Source of the DNA: Candidatus Pantoea bituminis | GTDB taxonomy: Bacteria; Pseudomonadota; Gammaproteobacteria; Enterobacterales; Enterobacteriaceae | Length of the DNA stretch: 64,000 nt | Direction: 5' to 3' | Assembly: GCF_018842675.1 (NCBI RefSeq) | Contig: NZ_JAGTWO010000005.1 | Location: forward strand, 186,001 to 250,000 | Shown: positions 39,601 through 49,698 of the stretch, in pieces | How positions within the stretch are numbered: position 1 is the stretch's first letter | How the letters are laid out: every line of letters begins with the position of its first letter | The notes under the pieces: model-generated | What the model saw: the letters and a program-made list of their open reading frames with translations, nothing else | What the model was told of the DNA's origin: nothing | The model's database searches: none | Position numbers and translations under genes: made by a program

Positions 39601-41261
39601 GATCACGTTGGGCAGCGATAGAAGATGCCGCTCGCTTACGTGATGCAATCGGCACGGCATTACCTGCGGGCATTCCTGTGGCTTTTCTCCAGCCGCTCGG
39701 AAAGCCACTTCGCGATCTGATTAATCGCTATGCGCGAACGCACACCCTCTTTACCACCCGCGAAATTGCAGAACGTTTTGGCTTGGGTGTTGCGGTAGTA
39801 GACGAAGAACTGGAACGCTTGTCTGAACAAGCGAAAGTACGGAAAGGTGACTTTGGCCTGCAACGTGATGACTCACAGCAATGGGTCGCAGAAGAGATTT
39901 TTAAACGGCTGCGTCTGCGATCGTTGCGATCGGCCCGAGAAGCGACGCAACCGGTCGCGCATTCAGCTTGGGTCACAATGCTGCTTGAACGTCATGGACT
40001 GATCAATCAAGCAGCCGCCCAGTTTGGTGCCGATCACGCTGCTTTTTCTCACGGTGCTTACGAAGGGGTTAACGGTGTCGCGCGTGTGATTGAGCAACTT
40101 GCGGGCGTTGCGCTACCCGCTTCATTATGGGAATCGCAAATCCTGCGTGCACGCGTTCGCGATTATCAGCCTGCAATGCTCGACGAGCTGCTCGCTAACG
40201 GGGAAGTCATTTGGTGTGGTCATAAATCGCTGAGTTACAACGATGGCCTGATTTCCCTGCACCTGGCTGAGTATGCTGCCGAAACACTGCCTGCTTCCGT
40301 TCAGCAGTCAGAACTCGCGCCGCTACAACAAAGTATTGTTCATATGCTGTCTGAAGGGGGAGCATGGTTTGGCCGCGAAATATTGTTGCGGATGGAAACG
40401 AATGAACATGTCGGTCCAGAGCAGATTTACGCAGCGCTGTGGGAACTGGCATGGATGGGCTATATCACTACCGATACCTGGATTCCCGTACGCGCGCTTA
40501 TTAGCTCACCTTCTTTGTCGCGTTCACGTCCTGCGCGCGCATTACGTAGTCGGCGTATGCACAATTTCAGCCTGAAATCGCCAGAACGAAGAAGCCCTCC
40601 CGCGAATACAATCGCAGGGCGCTGGTCATTGATAAAAAGAGAAACGCTGCAACCCACGACACTGGCGCTGGCATTAGTTGAAAATATGCTTGATCGCTAT
40701 GGCGTCATTACACGTGGCAGCGCGATTTCGGAACAGATTCCCGGCGGATTCCCGGCCTTACAGCCTGTTTTACGCGGATTCGAAGATGCCGGACGACTGT
40801 TGCGGGGGCGCTTTGTAGAGGGCTTAGGCGGCGCGCAATTTGCTGACAACCTCACGATTGAGCGATTACGTGAGCTAGCGAAAACGCCGTCTGATGAGCG
40901 TGCTATTGTCGCGCTGGCAGCAATGGATCCCGCGAATCCTTTTGGCGCAACGCTTAACTGGCCAATGCACGCTAGCGGAACACGCCCCACCCGGCGCAAC
41001 GGTGCATTTGTGGTTATTGCGGGTGGCGAACTGCAGCTTTACCTGCCGCAAGGTGGGAAAGATCTGTTAACTTTTGCAAAAGAGAGTCAGCCTCTTTCGC
41101 TCGCGATCAGTGCGCTAGGAACCGCATTAAAACGCGATAAACAGCTTCGTTTTACGCTGGAAACTCTCGATGGCGAACCCGCGGGCCTTTCACCGCAATT
41201 AGCCGCATTACGTGCGGCAGGATTTTCCCGCGTACCAAACGGGTTCAGCTGGGAAGGTTAA
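36637..41261 (+). pseudogene. lhr: Lhr-type large ATP-dependent helicase, one-base frameshift
   Basis: The corrected protein is about 1541 aa, close to E. coli Lhr (1538). Superfamily 2 motifs are in order: Walker A APTGSGKT, IIDEVHAVAGSKRG (DEVH box), GLSATV, and later LELGIDMGPVDLVIQVG and QRVGRAGHQ. The frame breaks at the TTTTT run 38532-38536; one T more restores IGTFLRQMENALLHHSAEAE. The ATG at 36637 is the preferred start. Lhr unwinds DNA/RNA hybrids 3'-5' and is linked to DNA repair. All motifs persist, so it is probably functional. Confidence 0.9.
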
Positions 41262-42158
41262 GGTTCTTCTCGCGCACAAAATTGATAAAAGCTTGCAGTG
41301 GCGCGGGGATCAATCGACGGTCATTGTAGTAAAGATAAGGGCCTGAAAATTCCAACCACCAGGGTTGTAAAATGGCTTCCAGCTGGTTGCTTTCCAATGC
41401 GGGCTTAAGCCAGTCTTCAAACAGATAGAGAATGCCACCGCCAGCTATCGCTGTTTCAACCGCTAAATCCACCGCACCCCCACGCTGACTACCAGCGGGC
41501 CACTGACCTTAACGCGAAGGCTTTCGCCATCACGCTCAAATTCCCAGTCTGGCATAACACCGCTGGCGTAACGTCCGCGCAGGCAGCGATGCTGTATTAA
41601 ATCTCGTGGATGCTGAGGTCGCCCATGCCGATTCAGATAATCAGGTGAAGCCGCGGCGGCAAAACGTTGTCGACGCGCGCCAATCGGTACTATCACCACA
41701 TCCTGTTCCAGCCGTTCTTCATAACGAATACCGGCATCACAACCATCACGGAAAACATCCTGAACGTTACTTTCAGCGATGATTTCAAGCTGGATATCCG
41801 GGAAGCGTTGCAGGAATTCCGGCACAAGAGCCGGTAAAACTAAACGCGAAGCGCTTACCGGGACATTGAGCCGTAACGTGCCGCCCGGTGTATTACGGTA
41901 ATAATTGAGCGCATCAAGCGCCGCGTCGACTTCACTCATTGCTGGCAATAAACGCACCATCAACGCCCTGCCCGCTTCCGTTAACACCACTGTGCGTGTT
42001 GTGCGGTGAAACAAACGAATGCCAAGCTGCTGTTCGGCACGTCTTACTGCATCGCTAAGTCGTGACGCATTACTGCCCGTAACGCGTGCTGCTTCCCGAA
42101 AACCACCAGCCTTAGCGACTTCAACTACAGCGTGAAGCAGTGCAATATCGAGTGGCAT
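41245..42158 (-). pseudogene. LysR-family regulator, one-base frameshift
   Basis: It begins MPLDIALLHAVVEVAKAGGF with a clear wHTH (ASRLSDAVRRAEQQLGI) and reads to SGPLVVSVG. The frame then breaks at the CCCCC run 41477-41481. One added base gives VSVGGAVDLAVETAIAGGG and continues to the stop at 41245, about 304 aa. Its last 17 bases overlap the end of lhr. It is divergent from an aldo-keto reductase gene, the probable target. Confidence 0.86.
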
Positions 42159-42253
42159 TGTGCGTAACTCCGTACAGTATGTCTTGATTTACCCGAATAG
42201 TTGCACAGCCATTCTCCCGATACAATTAAACGACATTCCATCAGGAGGTTTCC

Positions 42254-43117
42254 ATGTCCCAACCCAAACTGACTTATCGCCTCGGCGACCGCGACGTTAA
42301 TCGCTTAGGTTATGGCGCAATGCAATTAGCTGGCCCCGGCGTGTTTGGCCCGGTTAAAGATGAAGCGCGCGCCACGGAAGTGCTGCAAAACGCAATTGCA
42401 GCCGGTGTGAACCATATCGATACCAGCGATTTTTACGGCCCGCATGAAACCAATAAGCTGATCAAAAAAGCGTTATATCCTTATCCTGACGATCTTTGCA
42501 TCGTTACTAAAGTTGGCGCGCTACGCGATAACAAAGGCGGTTGGCTGCCGGCATTCACACCTGATGCATTAACGCGTGCAGTGGAAGATAACTTACGCCA
42601 CCTTGGCTTAGAGACGATGGAGGTGGTTAATCTGCGAAGTATGCTGGATGTTCACCAGCCTAAAGAGGGATCGCTTGAACCTCAGCTGGAGGCGTTGATG
42701 GCGCTGAAATCGCGTGGGCTTATTCGTCATATTGGTCTGAGCAACGTCACAGCAAAACAGGTTGCCGATGCGCAAAAAATGACGCCGATTGTCTGCGTAC
42801 AAAATATGTATAACCTGGCGAATCGTCAGGACGATGCGCTGATCGATACTCTGGCTGAGCAAGGTATCGCCTATGTTCCGTTTTTCCCATTAGGCGGCTT
42901 CTCACCATTGCAATCATCACAACTGGAACAGGTTGCTGCTTATTTAAATGCCACCACAATGCAGATCGCGCTGGCGTGGTTGCTGCGCCGATCGCCCAAT
43001 ATTTTATTGATACCGGGTACGTCATCGCCACAGCATTTGCAGGAAAATCTGGCGAGCAGACACCTTGAACTCCCCGCAGAGGCGATGGAAAAGCTAAACG
43101 AAATGGGGAAAGGTTAA
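42254..43117 (+). CDS. Aldo/keto reductase (YdbC-like)
   Basis: 287 aa, a TIM-barrel NADPH reductase. HIDTSDFYGPHETNKLIKKA carries the catalytic Asp and Tyr, IVTKVG the Lys. The usual His position reads EVVNLRS, as in YdbC-like members. The cofactor-binding end IPGTSSPQHLQENLASRHLEL is typical. It is divergent from the frameshifted LysR regulator, a standard regulator/target pair. YdbC-type enzymes reduce pyridoxal and other aldehydes; the substrate here is uncertain. Confidence 0.88.
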   Translation: MSQPKLTYRLGDRDVNRLGYGAMQLAGPGVFGPVKDEARATEVLQNAIAAGVNHIDTSDFYGPHETNKLIKKALYPYPDDLCIVTKVGALRDNKGGWLPAFTPDALTRAVEDNLRHLGLETMEVVNLRSMLDVHQPKEGSLEPQLEALMALKSRGLIRHIGLSNVTAKQVADAQKMTPIVCVQNMYNLANRQDDALIDTLAEQGIAYVPFFPLGGFSPLQSSQLEQVAAYLNATTMQIALAWLLRRSPNILLIPGTSSPQHLQENLASRHLELPAEAMEKLNEMGKG

Positions 43118-43127
43118 CCAAAACAGC

Positions 43128-43150
43128 GAAACCCGCAGGTTGCGGGCTTC
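43128..43150. terminator. Rho-independent-like hairpin after the aldo/keto reductase
   Basis: GAAACCCGCA pairs with TGCGGGCTTC (one mismatch) across a 3-nt loop, 10 bp after the stop. Confidence 0.6.
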
Positions 43151-43274
43151 GGTAGAACGGGTATGGACGACTGACGAGTGCTCTTTCTCTGTGGTGAACC
43201 TCTTTGCGAGCGATAAACGCGTGATGAAGAGGTTATCAGTATGCGCTGGGCTTGAAGCTGTATTGAGTTCGGCT

Positions 43275-43622
43275 TTAACGCACTGAATCTTCATCGCTAT
43301 CGTTTAGCTCGTGAAGCTGTATTTGGCGCGAAGGCGCGGATTCAAGCTGTTCACTGTAATCAGCACTCACATCCGGTAAGCTTGTAAACTGTCCATCAAC
43401 GAACAAGAAGCTTAGATGCTGCTCAATATCTTTTAGCATCGCTTCAACTGATTCAGCTTGATCACCTTTTTCATCATTACCATCAAGCTGCCAGTGAAAC
43501 ACCCCCGTCTCTTTGCTTGCACTGCCGATATCTATTACGTGCCCATCAATATTCTGCATGAGCAGACGCGGCTCGCAATAGATCAGCATATAGGGCATTA
43601 GATCGCGTTTGTTCTCTGACAT
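43275..43622 (-). CDS. Hypothetical acidic cytoplasmic protein
   Basis: 115 aa, no signal peptide or membrane segment. It is acidic, with DGNDEKGDQAESVEAM and a C-terminal ELNDSDEDSVR. The N-terminal half (LIYCEPRLLMQNIDGHVIDI) looks beta-rich. No family was recognised. It is monocistronic with the small membrane protein gene 47 bp upstream on the same strand. Confidence 0.6.
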   Translation of the reverse strand: MSENKRDLMPYMLIYCEPRLLMQNIDGHVIDIGSASKETGVFHWQLDGNDEKGDQAESVEAMLKDIEQHLSFLFVDGQFTSLPDVSADYSEQLESAPSRQIQLHELNDSDEDSVR

Positions 43623-43668
43623 ATTTTATCTCCAGTGGGGTCTGGCGAGGCATTTGCTCATCCTCACC

Positions 43669-43836
43669 TTATAAATAGTAGCGTATGCCATATATCGCCC
43701 AAAAAATGGCGTTTGCGGCAAGATATGTCCAGCATCCCCAATACGCTACGGGTTCACGCTGTGTTCTTAACTTAGGCAGGAAAGCCAATAGATAACCGGC
43801 AGAAGCGATAAGCGAAATAAAATAGAAAAACTTCAT
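43669..43836 (-). CDS. Small two-helix membrane protein
   Basis: 55 aa, ATG at 43836 behind AGGAGAAATCG. Two hydrophobic helices are predicted: MKFFYFISLIASAGYLLAFL and TYLAANAIFWAIYGIRYY, joined by a short basic loop (KLRTQREP). The second begins in a Trp-rich segment (YWGCW). No family was recognised. The strong ribosome site, one open frame and helical pattern support a real gene. Confidence 0.7.
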   Translation of the reverse strand: MKFFYFISLIASAGYLLAFLPKLRTQREPVAYWGCWTYLAANAIFWAIYGIRYYL

Positions 43837-43963
43837 CGATTTCTCCTGAAAAATCCTTAACGCTTATCAGCATAGACAGCATTTTGAACTCTCGCATGCG
43901 TAGATGGATAATCGATGGCTTCCGTTACGCTTTAAATTTGCAGGACTTTATTTGATAAGAGCA

Positions 43964-43990
43964 GGCAGGCTGCGTGAATTACAGCCTGCC
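43964..43990. terminator. Hairpin downstream of the sugar porter
   Basis: GGCAGGCTG pairs with CAGCCTGCC across a 9-nt loop, just beyond the transporter stop at 43999 (reading on the minus strand). Confidence 0.6.
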
Positions 43991-43998
43991 AGAGGGGG

Positions 43999-45450
43999 TT
44001 AGTTTGCGTCAGCAGTTTGACTGTTTTCGCCAAACTTCTCTTTCATGTGTGCCTCGATCTCTTCCAGACTTTTACCACGCGTCTCTGGCAGCATCGACAC
44101 GACAAAGAAGAGTGAGCCGACATTGATCACGGCAAAAATAAAGAAGGTCGTGCTGCCCGCGTATTCCATTACGGGTGGGAAACCAAACGCAACTACAGCG
44201 TTAAAGATCCACTGAAGTGATACGGCTGCACCCGTTAATACGCCGCGAAGCTGCATCGGGAATAATTCCGACATGAGCAGCCAATAAACCGGCGCAACGA
44301 ACATCTGCATAAAGAATAGAAACATTAAAATGCAGGCTAATGCGAGATAGCTTTGCGTGAGATTCGACGGTAAAAATGTCAACACAGCGCCTAACAAGAT
44401 CTGAGCAGTAATAACAAAACTCAGGCCGGTAATCAGCATTTTACGACGAGCAAAACGGCTGACTGCCCAGATACCCGCAATCGACGCTATCACAGAGACC
44501 ACACCATTACCGATAGTGGCTGCGATAGAGGCACTGGTGCCCATGCCGGTTGATTTCAAAATAATCGGTGTGTAATACATGAAGCCGTTAACGCCAGTAA
44601 ACTGAATGACGAAACCTAGCCCCGCGCCAATAATCATTAATCTGATCACCCACTTCTCACGAATGAGTGTCATCGCACTTGGGCCATGTTCCGCAGCTTT
44701 GGCTTGCCTCTTCATCTCCGCCATTTCGTGGCGAACTTCACGCGGCGTTTCACGCAGATACTTCAATATCTTTTTCGCTTCTTTCAGCCGTCCTTCTGCT
44801 ACCAACCAGTGTGGCGAAGCGGGAACAAAGAAGGTCCCGATAAACAGCAGCAAACCTGGCACCATCGCAATGGCTAGCATGTAGCGCCAAAGGTGTTCAT
44901 CGTGCAGTAAATAGCTGAGCAATGTGCTGGCGACGTAAGCAATAAGCTGGCCAGTCACGATCATCAACTCATTACGACTCACCAGCGGTGCGCGTAATCT
45001 CGGCCCTGCAATCTCAGCAATAAACACCGGCACCGTTGATGAACCACCGCCGACTGCAATACCCAGCAAGAATCGCATCGCGACCATGACTGGAACGCTA
45101 GGAGCCAACGCGGTGCCCAGTGAACCCAGCACGAACAAAACAGCGAGGCTGCGCAGCGTAATACGACGCCCGAAGCGGTCGGAGAAAAAACCACTCAGAA
45201 AAGAACCAATGGCTGCGCCAAATACCAGCGACGAAGCCACTAAACCTTCAGTGAACGAGTTGAGACCTAATCCTCCTTGATCGGGAGGTGAAGTCATGTA
45301 AGGCAGTGCGCCTGAAATAATTCCCGTGTCATAGCCAAAAGCCAGCGCGCCCATAGTGGCAACAAGTACCACTAAGAAAATGCGCTGACGGACGGTATCA
45401 GCAGTTGTAGTTTCATCCGTTTCGGAAGAAACCGGCGTTTTCGTACTCAT
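43999..45450 (-). CDS. MFS sugar-porter family transporter
   Basis: 483 aa, 12 membrane segments. Signatures: FGYDTGIISGALPYM in helix 1, the SDRFGRR loop (motif A), SELFPMQLRGVLTG, and PETRGKSLEEIEAHM after helix 12. These are diagnostic of the sugar porter family (GalP, XylE, IolT): H+-coupled import of a hexose, pentose or inositol across the inner membrane. Monocistronic, with the divergent anion permease 319 bp away. The substrate cannot be read from sequence. Confidence 0.9.
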   Translation of the reverse strand: MSTKTPVSSETDETTTADTVRQRIFLVVLVATMGALAFGYDTGIISGALPYMTSPPDQGGLGLNSFTEGLVASSLVFGAAIGSFLSGFFSDRFGRRITLRSLAVLFVLGSLGTALAPSVPVMVAMRFLLGIAVGGGSSTVPVFIAEIAGPRLRAPLVSRNELMIVTGQLIAYVASTLLSYLLHDEHLWRYMLAIAMVPGLLLFIGTFFVPASPHWLVAEGRLKEAKKILKYLRETPREVRHEMAEMKRQAKAAEHGPSAMTLIREKWVIRLMIIGAGLGFVIQFTGVNGFMYYTPIILKSTGMGTSASIAATIGNGVVSVIASIAGIWAVSRFARRKMLITGLSFVITAQILLGAVLTFLPSNLTQSYLALACILMFLFFMQMFVAPVYWLLMSELFPMQLRGVLTGAAVSLQWIFNAVVAFGFPPVMEYAGSTTFFIFAVINVGSLFFVVSMLPETRGKSLEEIEAHMKEKFGENSQTADAN

Positions 45451-45769
45451 ATAATCCCTGTAATCAAAAAGTTAAATATCCATATGGTTAAATTTCATAC
45501 GGAATGAAAATGGAACATTTTTACCATTAAGGTCAAAGAGTGTAGACGGTATTTAACGAATCGGTGGCTCGACGGAACGTCTGCTGAAAGTTTATTTTTT
45601 CCCAGCTAAACAGAGATAAGAGTTATTGAAAATGCGTCAGAGTAAGTGGTTTATTCATCACGACGTTGAGTCATTTAAGTTATTGCAAATAGCAGAAGAT
45701 AAAACACTTACTCACTTAACTTGTTAGTGATAATCATTATCACTTACTCTTTGGCTTACTTTTCACGGA
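45451..45769. promoter_or_regulatory. Divergent promoter region between two transporters
   Basis: 319 bases without a gene. It holds promoters for the sugar porter and the SLC13-type permease, and a Fur box near the latter (separate entry). The direct repeat TCATACGGAATG / TTCACGGAATGG is too weak to call. Confidence 0.4.
45726..45744 (+). promoter_or_regulatory. Fur box
   Basis: AGTGATAATCATTATCACT is a perfect 9-1-9 inverted repeat. Its core TGATAAT-C-ATTATCA (45728-45742) exactly matches the 7-1-7 Fur consensus. It lies 26 bp upstream of the SLC13-type permease start, in a position to block its promoter when iron is plentiful. Confidence 0.85.
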
Positions 45770-47077
45770 ATGGAAATGATGCACGTGTCTTCAGATCTAT
45801 GGCTTACGACCTTCGTTGTCGCAGTCACTATCATATTGTGGGCGACCGCGCGTTTACCTGAGTTTATAACTGCCCTGCTGTTTTTTGCAGCCGCCATGCT
45901 TCTTCACATCGCACCAGCAGAAAGCGTTTTTAGCGGCTTTTCCTCCCCGGCTTTTTGGCTGGTTCTCAGCGGGTTTATTCTTGGCTTAGCAATGCGCAAA
46001 GTTGGCCTTGCCGATCGCTGGGCAAGTTTTCTTTCGGTGGCGTTGAGTCAATCGTGGCCGCGCATGGTCAGTGGCGTGATCACCCTGAGTTATCTACTGG
46101 CTTTTATCATGCCGTCTAATATGGGCAGGATTGCTTTGCTTATGCCTGTGGTAGCGGCAATGGCTAATCAGGTTGGGATTAAAGAAGGGACCCGAGGATG
46201 GATTGGTTTGGCTCTCGCGGTGGGTTTAGGAACCTTTCAACTCTCTTCCAGCATTTTGCCGGCAAACGTTCCTAATTTGGTTTTAATCGGTGCCGCCGAT
46301 AACGCCTTCCATCTTCATTTTAACTGGATGCCGTGGTGGTTATTGCATACGCCTGTACTTGGGATTGCAAAAGGCATATTGCTGACAATAGCTATTATTT
46401 ACCTGTTTCCCGCGAAGCCTGTTCACCGGATCACACGCCCCGATACGTCTGCATTTACGGCAGCTGAATGGCGCTTAATGTTTATCACCGCTCTGACTTT
46501 ATTACTCTGGATCACCGATGGCTGGCATGGTATTTCGCCAGCCTGGATTGGCTTAGCGGCTGCCTGTATTTGTCTGCTGCCGAAAGTAGGCTTCATTGAT
46601 GGCAATGAGTTTGCCAACGGCGTTAATTTTCGCACCTGCCTTTATGTCGCCGCCATTCTCGGTGTTACCACTGTTGTGGTCGACTCTGGTTTAGGTGAGG
46701 CCATTGCCAATGGTTTACTTGCTATTACCCCCTTGGCACCGGATTCCCCTTTTATCAGCTTTATATCGTTGAATGCGCTGACTAGCGCACTGAACTTTGT
46801 CGTCACGGCCAATGGTGTTCCGGCGATGTTTACCCCGATGGCGCAGCAATTCGCTGATGCTTCCGGCTTTTCGCTGACTACAGTGGTCATGATCCAGGTC
46901 TTTGCTTATGCCACGCCATTATTGCCTTATCAGGCATCACCGATTGTTGTCGCGATTGCTTTGGGAAAAGTGCCCGTACGTGAGGGTGTGAAGTTATGTC
47001 TGCTAGTGGCAATCGTCAGTGCCCTTATTTTATTACCACTGAATTATCTGTGGTTTTTATTACTGTGCTACATCTAG
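45770..47077 (+). CDS. SLC13/DASS-type anion permease (sodium:sulfate/dicarboxylate symporter family)
   Basis: 435 aa, 11-12 hydrophobic segments. Family features: LPEFITALLFFAAAMLLHI, SPAFWLVLSGFILGLAM, ILPANVPNLVLIGA and TANGVPAMFTPMAQQF, TPLLPYQASPIVVAIAL. ATGs at 45770, 45776 and 45779 are all possible starts. DASS proteins import citrate, succinate, sulfate or similar anions. The Fur box immediately upstream implies iron-responsive expression, so a ferric citrate or iron-linked anion role is plausible. That is an inference. Confidence 0.84.
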   Translation: MEMMHVSSDLWLTTFVVAVTIILWATARLPEFITALLFFAAAMLLHIAPAESVFSGFSSPAFWLVLSGFILGLAMRKVGLADRWASFLSVALSQSWPRMVSGVITLSYLLAFIMPSNMGRIALLMPVVAAMANQVGIKEGTRGWIGLALAVGLGTFQLSSSILPANVPNLVLIGAADNAFHLHFNWMPWWLLHTPVLGIAKGILLTIAIIYLFPAKPVHRITRPDTSAFTAAEWRLMFITALTLLLWITDGWHGISPAWIGLAAACICLLPKVGFIDGNEFANGVNFRTCLYVAAILGVTTVVVDSGLGEAIANGLLAITPLAPDSPFISFISLNALTSALNFVVTANGVPAMFTPMAQQFADASGFSLTTVVMIQVFAYATPLLPYQASPIVVAIALGKVPVREGVKLCLLVAIVSALILLPLNYLWFLLLCYI

Positions 47078-47118
47078 TTTCTGAAGTATATATTGTTGCC
47101 TGGCTAAAGGCGGGCATC

Positions 47119-47154
47119 AAAAAAGAGCCCATTACGCGCGTGATGGGCTCTTTT
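47119..47154. terminator. Bidirectional Rho-independent terminator
   Basis: AAAAGAGCCCATTA pairs with the complementary arm TGATGGGCTCTTTT around CGCGCG. A and T runs at both ends serve the convergent permease and FUSC genes. Confidence 0.88.
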
Positions 47155-47179
47155 ATTACTGATTTTTATCCGTTGTGAC

Positions 47180-49228
47180 CTAAGCCGCTACTGGCCACCG
47201 TTCTTGTGGAAACAATGCCAGTCGTACATTGAATAAATGAAACAAGGGTTGATAAAGCTGAGGCGCAGCGTGTGACGCCCTCTCTAATGTTAGCAACATA
47301 CGGTTGAGTTCCTGCAGTAATTCACCGTGTGGTTGGATTTGCAGAGATTTGAGTCGCTGCTTTAGGAACAGACTAAGTTCATGGAAAAAAGGGTCAAGAG
47401 TGATGTTCTGCTCATTTATCACTTCCCGATATTTTACAAAGAAGTCATAGCAGTTAGCGCCGAGCCAAGCCTCAGTGATCAAATTGCTGCCTGAAGTTAA
47501 TAGTGGATCGGGATCAAGGCGTTTACGCGGCAGAATAATATTTACCTTATCCAGCATGCGCGCTACATATTGCTGACGCATTAGCATCGTTGCGTGACCT
47601 AACTTCATGGCCGATATAAATTGTAAAAGCTCAAGCACCCCTTTTCTCACCGCACGCTTTGCTGTCCACGAAGGCCGCTTGTTACGAATCATTGCTGTAA
47701 TCACCACTGCAAATGCAATTCCTACCAGTGTTGAAAGCGCGGCATTCACTACAAGCAGTAAATCCGGCTTGAAGTGGTGGCTCATACCAATAAATCCAGG
47801 AATTTGCGTAGCGATGATTAAGCCAATCAGATTGGTAGCAGGATTAGCAATCACTAATCCAAGCGCGATTAACCCCGGCGCGAGACAAATGACTAAGGCT
47901 TCAAAGGTCAGCGCTTCTGGGATCAGTACACAACAGTAAAGGATGCTGATGACGATTGCGAAAACAACGCCTTTTAAAAACAACCTCATTGGCGCTATTG
48001 GGCTATCCATAGCAGCAAAAAATGAACAAAGCACCGCTGCCATCATAGGTGCGGTAGCGCCATCAACCCAACCGCTGCCAATCCAAAACAGGCATGAAGC
48101 GAAAGTCGCAAAAAAGGCGGTAAAGGAAGAGAGCAGCAACATACCTTTGTCGACATGTTTGTGTTTACGAGCAACTTTACCTACTTTGGCGTCGGGTGTG
48201 AGTTCGTTTACACGCTCGTCTACAGTCTGATAAGCATTAGCGATACGGACAAAGTTACCCAGCCTTTCAATCAAACCATTGAGTAAGATACTCTCCTCAC
48301 TGCTTAATTTTTGAAATTGCCAATCGCTTTTCAGCTTTCGTTGAACAGTTTCAAATTCACCTTTTAAAAGATGTGTCGTTTCAGGGTTTTCTTCTTCATT
48401 TAGCCACATCAAAAAATGGCTAAACGCGTCAGCAATATAATCAGGAAAAGCAATATTCAGTTCAGAAAGCTGACTGAGGCGAGCTTCAATGGCGGTCAGC
48501 GTTGGGATCATATAGGTCAAATGTTGATACTGTACGCTGACCAAACGAATTAAACGACGCGCTGCGTTACCTTCATAAACACAGTGCGTGATCAAGGTTT
48601 CGACATTAAGCGGATAGTTAGCCATTTGAATCAGGATCGCTTCGCGCTCAACCGATTTTTCTTGTGGCTGTGTAACGACCATCTGGATACAAAGCTTTTT
48701 GGCGTTCTGATACCATTCCTTTACGCTTCGCTCAAGCACGCTGCCCATCGAAACAGGGAAAATGAGTCGATGGACCAAACTGCTGCAGACAATGGCGACA
48801 GTAATCTCTTCAATGCGTGATATCACTGTGTAGGTAATAGCATCTGGTGACGTAACATCCGGGAAGCCCATGATGGCGGCACTATAACCGGCCAGCATGA
48901 AAACGTAACTTTTAGGCGTACGATCATGCAGCGAAAGATACAAACAGGTTGCCACCCATAAAGAAATACAGAAGCTAAATAACATGGGATCCAGCACGGT
49001 TGCAGGATAGATAAGCAGAATAAAGAGTCCACCCAGCAACGTACCCAAAAATCGAAAAATCGATTTCGATACGGTAGAGGCTGAATAGAGTTGTGAGGCA
49101 ACATAGACGGTTGTTAAGGACCAGGCTGGTTTGTCCAGATTCAATTCCAATGCGACATAAAACGCTAAAAATGCGGCTAGACAGGTTTTACTTGAGAATA
49201 AAACCGCACTTTTCGAAAACCACTTCAT
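47180..49228 (-). CDS. FUSC-family inner-membrane protein, AaeB/YccS-like
   Basis: 682 aa. It has an N-terminal hydrophobic block (SSKTCLAAFLAFYVALELNL ... WSLTTVYVASQLYSASTVSK), a helical cytosolic region at about 170-345, then a second membrane block (GMLLLSSFTAFFATFASCLF; PMMAAVLCSFFAAMDSP) and a C-terminal helical tail. This is the duplicated FUSC layout of AaeB, which exports aromatic carboxylic acids with adaptor AaeA. No adaptor gene or AaeR-like regulator lies next to it. The substrate is unknown. Confidence 0.85.
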   Translation of the reverse strand: MKWFSKSAVLFSSKTCLAAFLAFYVALELNLDKPAWSLTTVYVASQLYSASTVSKSIFRFLGTLLGGLFILLIYPATVLDPMLFSFCISLWVATCLYLSLHDRTPKSYVFMLAGYSAAIMGFPDVTSPDAITYTVISRIEEITVAIVCSSLVHRLIFPVSMGSVLERSVKEWYQNAKKLCIQMVVTQPQEKSVEREAILIQMANYPLNVETLITHCVYEGNAARRLIRLVSVQYQHLTYMIPTLTAIEARLSQLSELNIAFPDYIADAFSHFLMWLNEEENPETTHLLKGEFETVQRKLKSDWQFQKLSSEESILLNGLIERLGNFVRIANAYQTVDERVNELTPDAKVGKVARKHKHVDKGMLLLSSFTAFFATFASCLFWIGSGWVDGATAPMMAAVLCSFFAAMDSPIAPMRLFLKGVVFAIVISILYCCVLIPEALTFEALVICLAPGLIALGLVIANPATNLIGLIIATQIPGFIGMSHHFKPDLLLVVNAALSTLVGIAFAVVITAMIRNKRPSWTAKRAVRKGVLELLQFISAMKLGHATMLMRQQYVARMLDKVNIILPRKRLDPDPLLTSGSNLITEAWLGANCYDFFVKYREVINEQNITLDPFFHELSLFLKQRLKSLQIQPHGELLQELNRMLLTLERASHAAPQLYQPLFHLFNVRLALFPQERWPVAA

Positions 49229-49649
49229 AAGGGATTGTCACCTCTGCAAGGCATCTTTTCGCCGTATCCTGACAGAAGCAACTTGAGGTTTCATTTCAAT
49301 TATTAATACAAATCGTTACCGTGCTAAGTATGTTGGATATTCATTGATTATCCTGCCTGCTGCCTGTTTTTCGTAGGTTAGATGCAGACTTATTCCTACT
49401 GACTAGCGTATTAGTCAAATTTAGTGCCCGGGCTCGCCTTAACGTTTTTCTGTCAGTTAAACATCATTGCGATAGGGTAGATTGATGTCTCAATGGTTCA
49501 TTCTATCGTGCATTTAATTCTTTTCTCTGTAGCCCAGTTATCGAAACTTTTGGCGATTTCAGGCTGAAATTCCTGATGAAATTGGGGCTAACGTGAAGGA
49601 CTGCCTTTGAATGGGATATAAAGAAAATAAACTTAAACGCTTAATACAG
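49229..49649. other. Gene-free region beyond parB
   Basis: No coding frame was found. An inverted repeat TGACTA-GCGTAT-TAGTCA lies at 49400-49417, and GCCCGGGC follows nearby. In plasmids of the F type the centromere lies beyond parB, so a parS site could be here, but no repeated array like sopC is visible. Confidence 0.35.
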
Positions 49650-49682
49650 AAAAGGCCTGAAGGAAATCCCTTCAGGCCTTTT
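49650..49682. terminator. Terminator of the parAB operon
   Basis: AAAAGGCCTGAAGG pairs with CCTTCAGGCCTTTT around a 5-nt loop, 16 bp beyond the corrected parB stop. On the minus strand the stem is followed by a T-run. Confidence 0.88.
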
Positions 49683-49698
49683 CACTTAAAATCACCTT

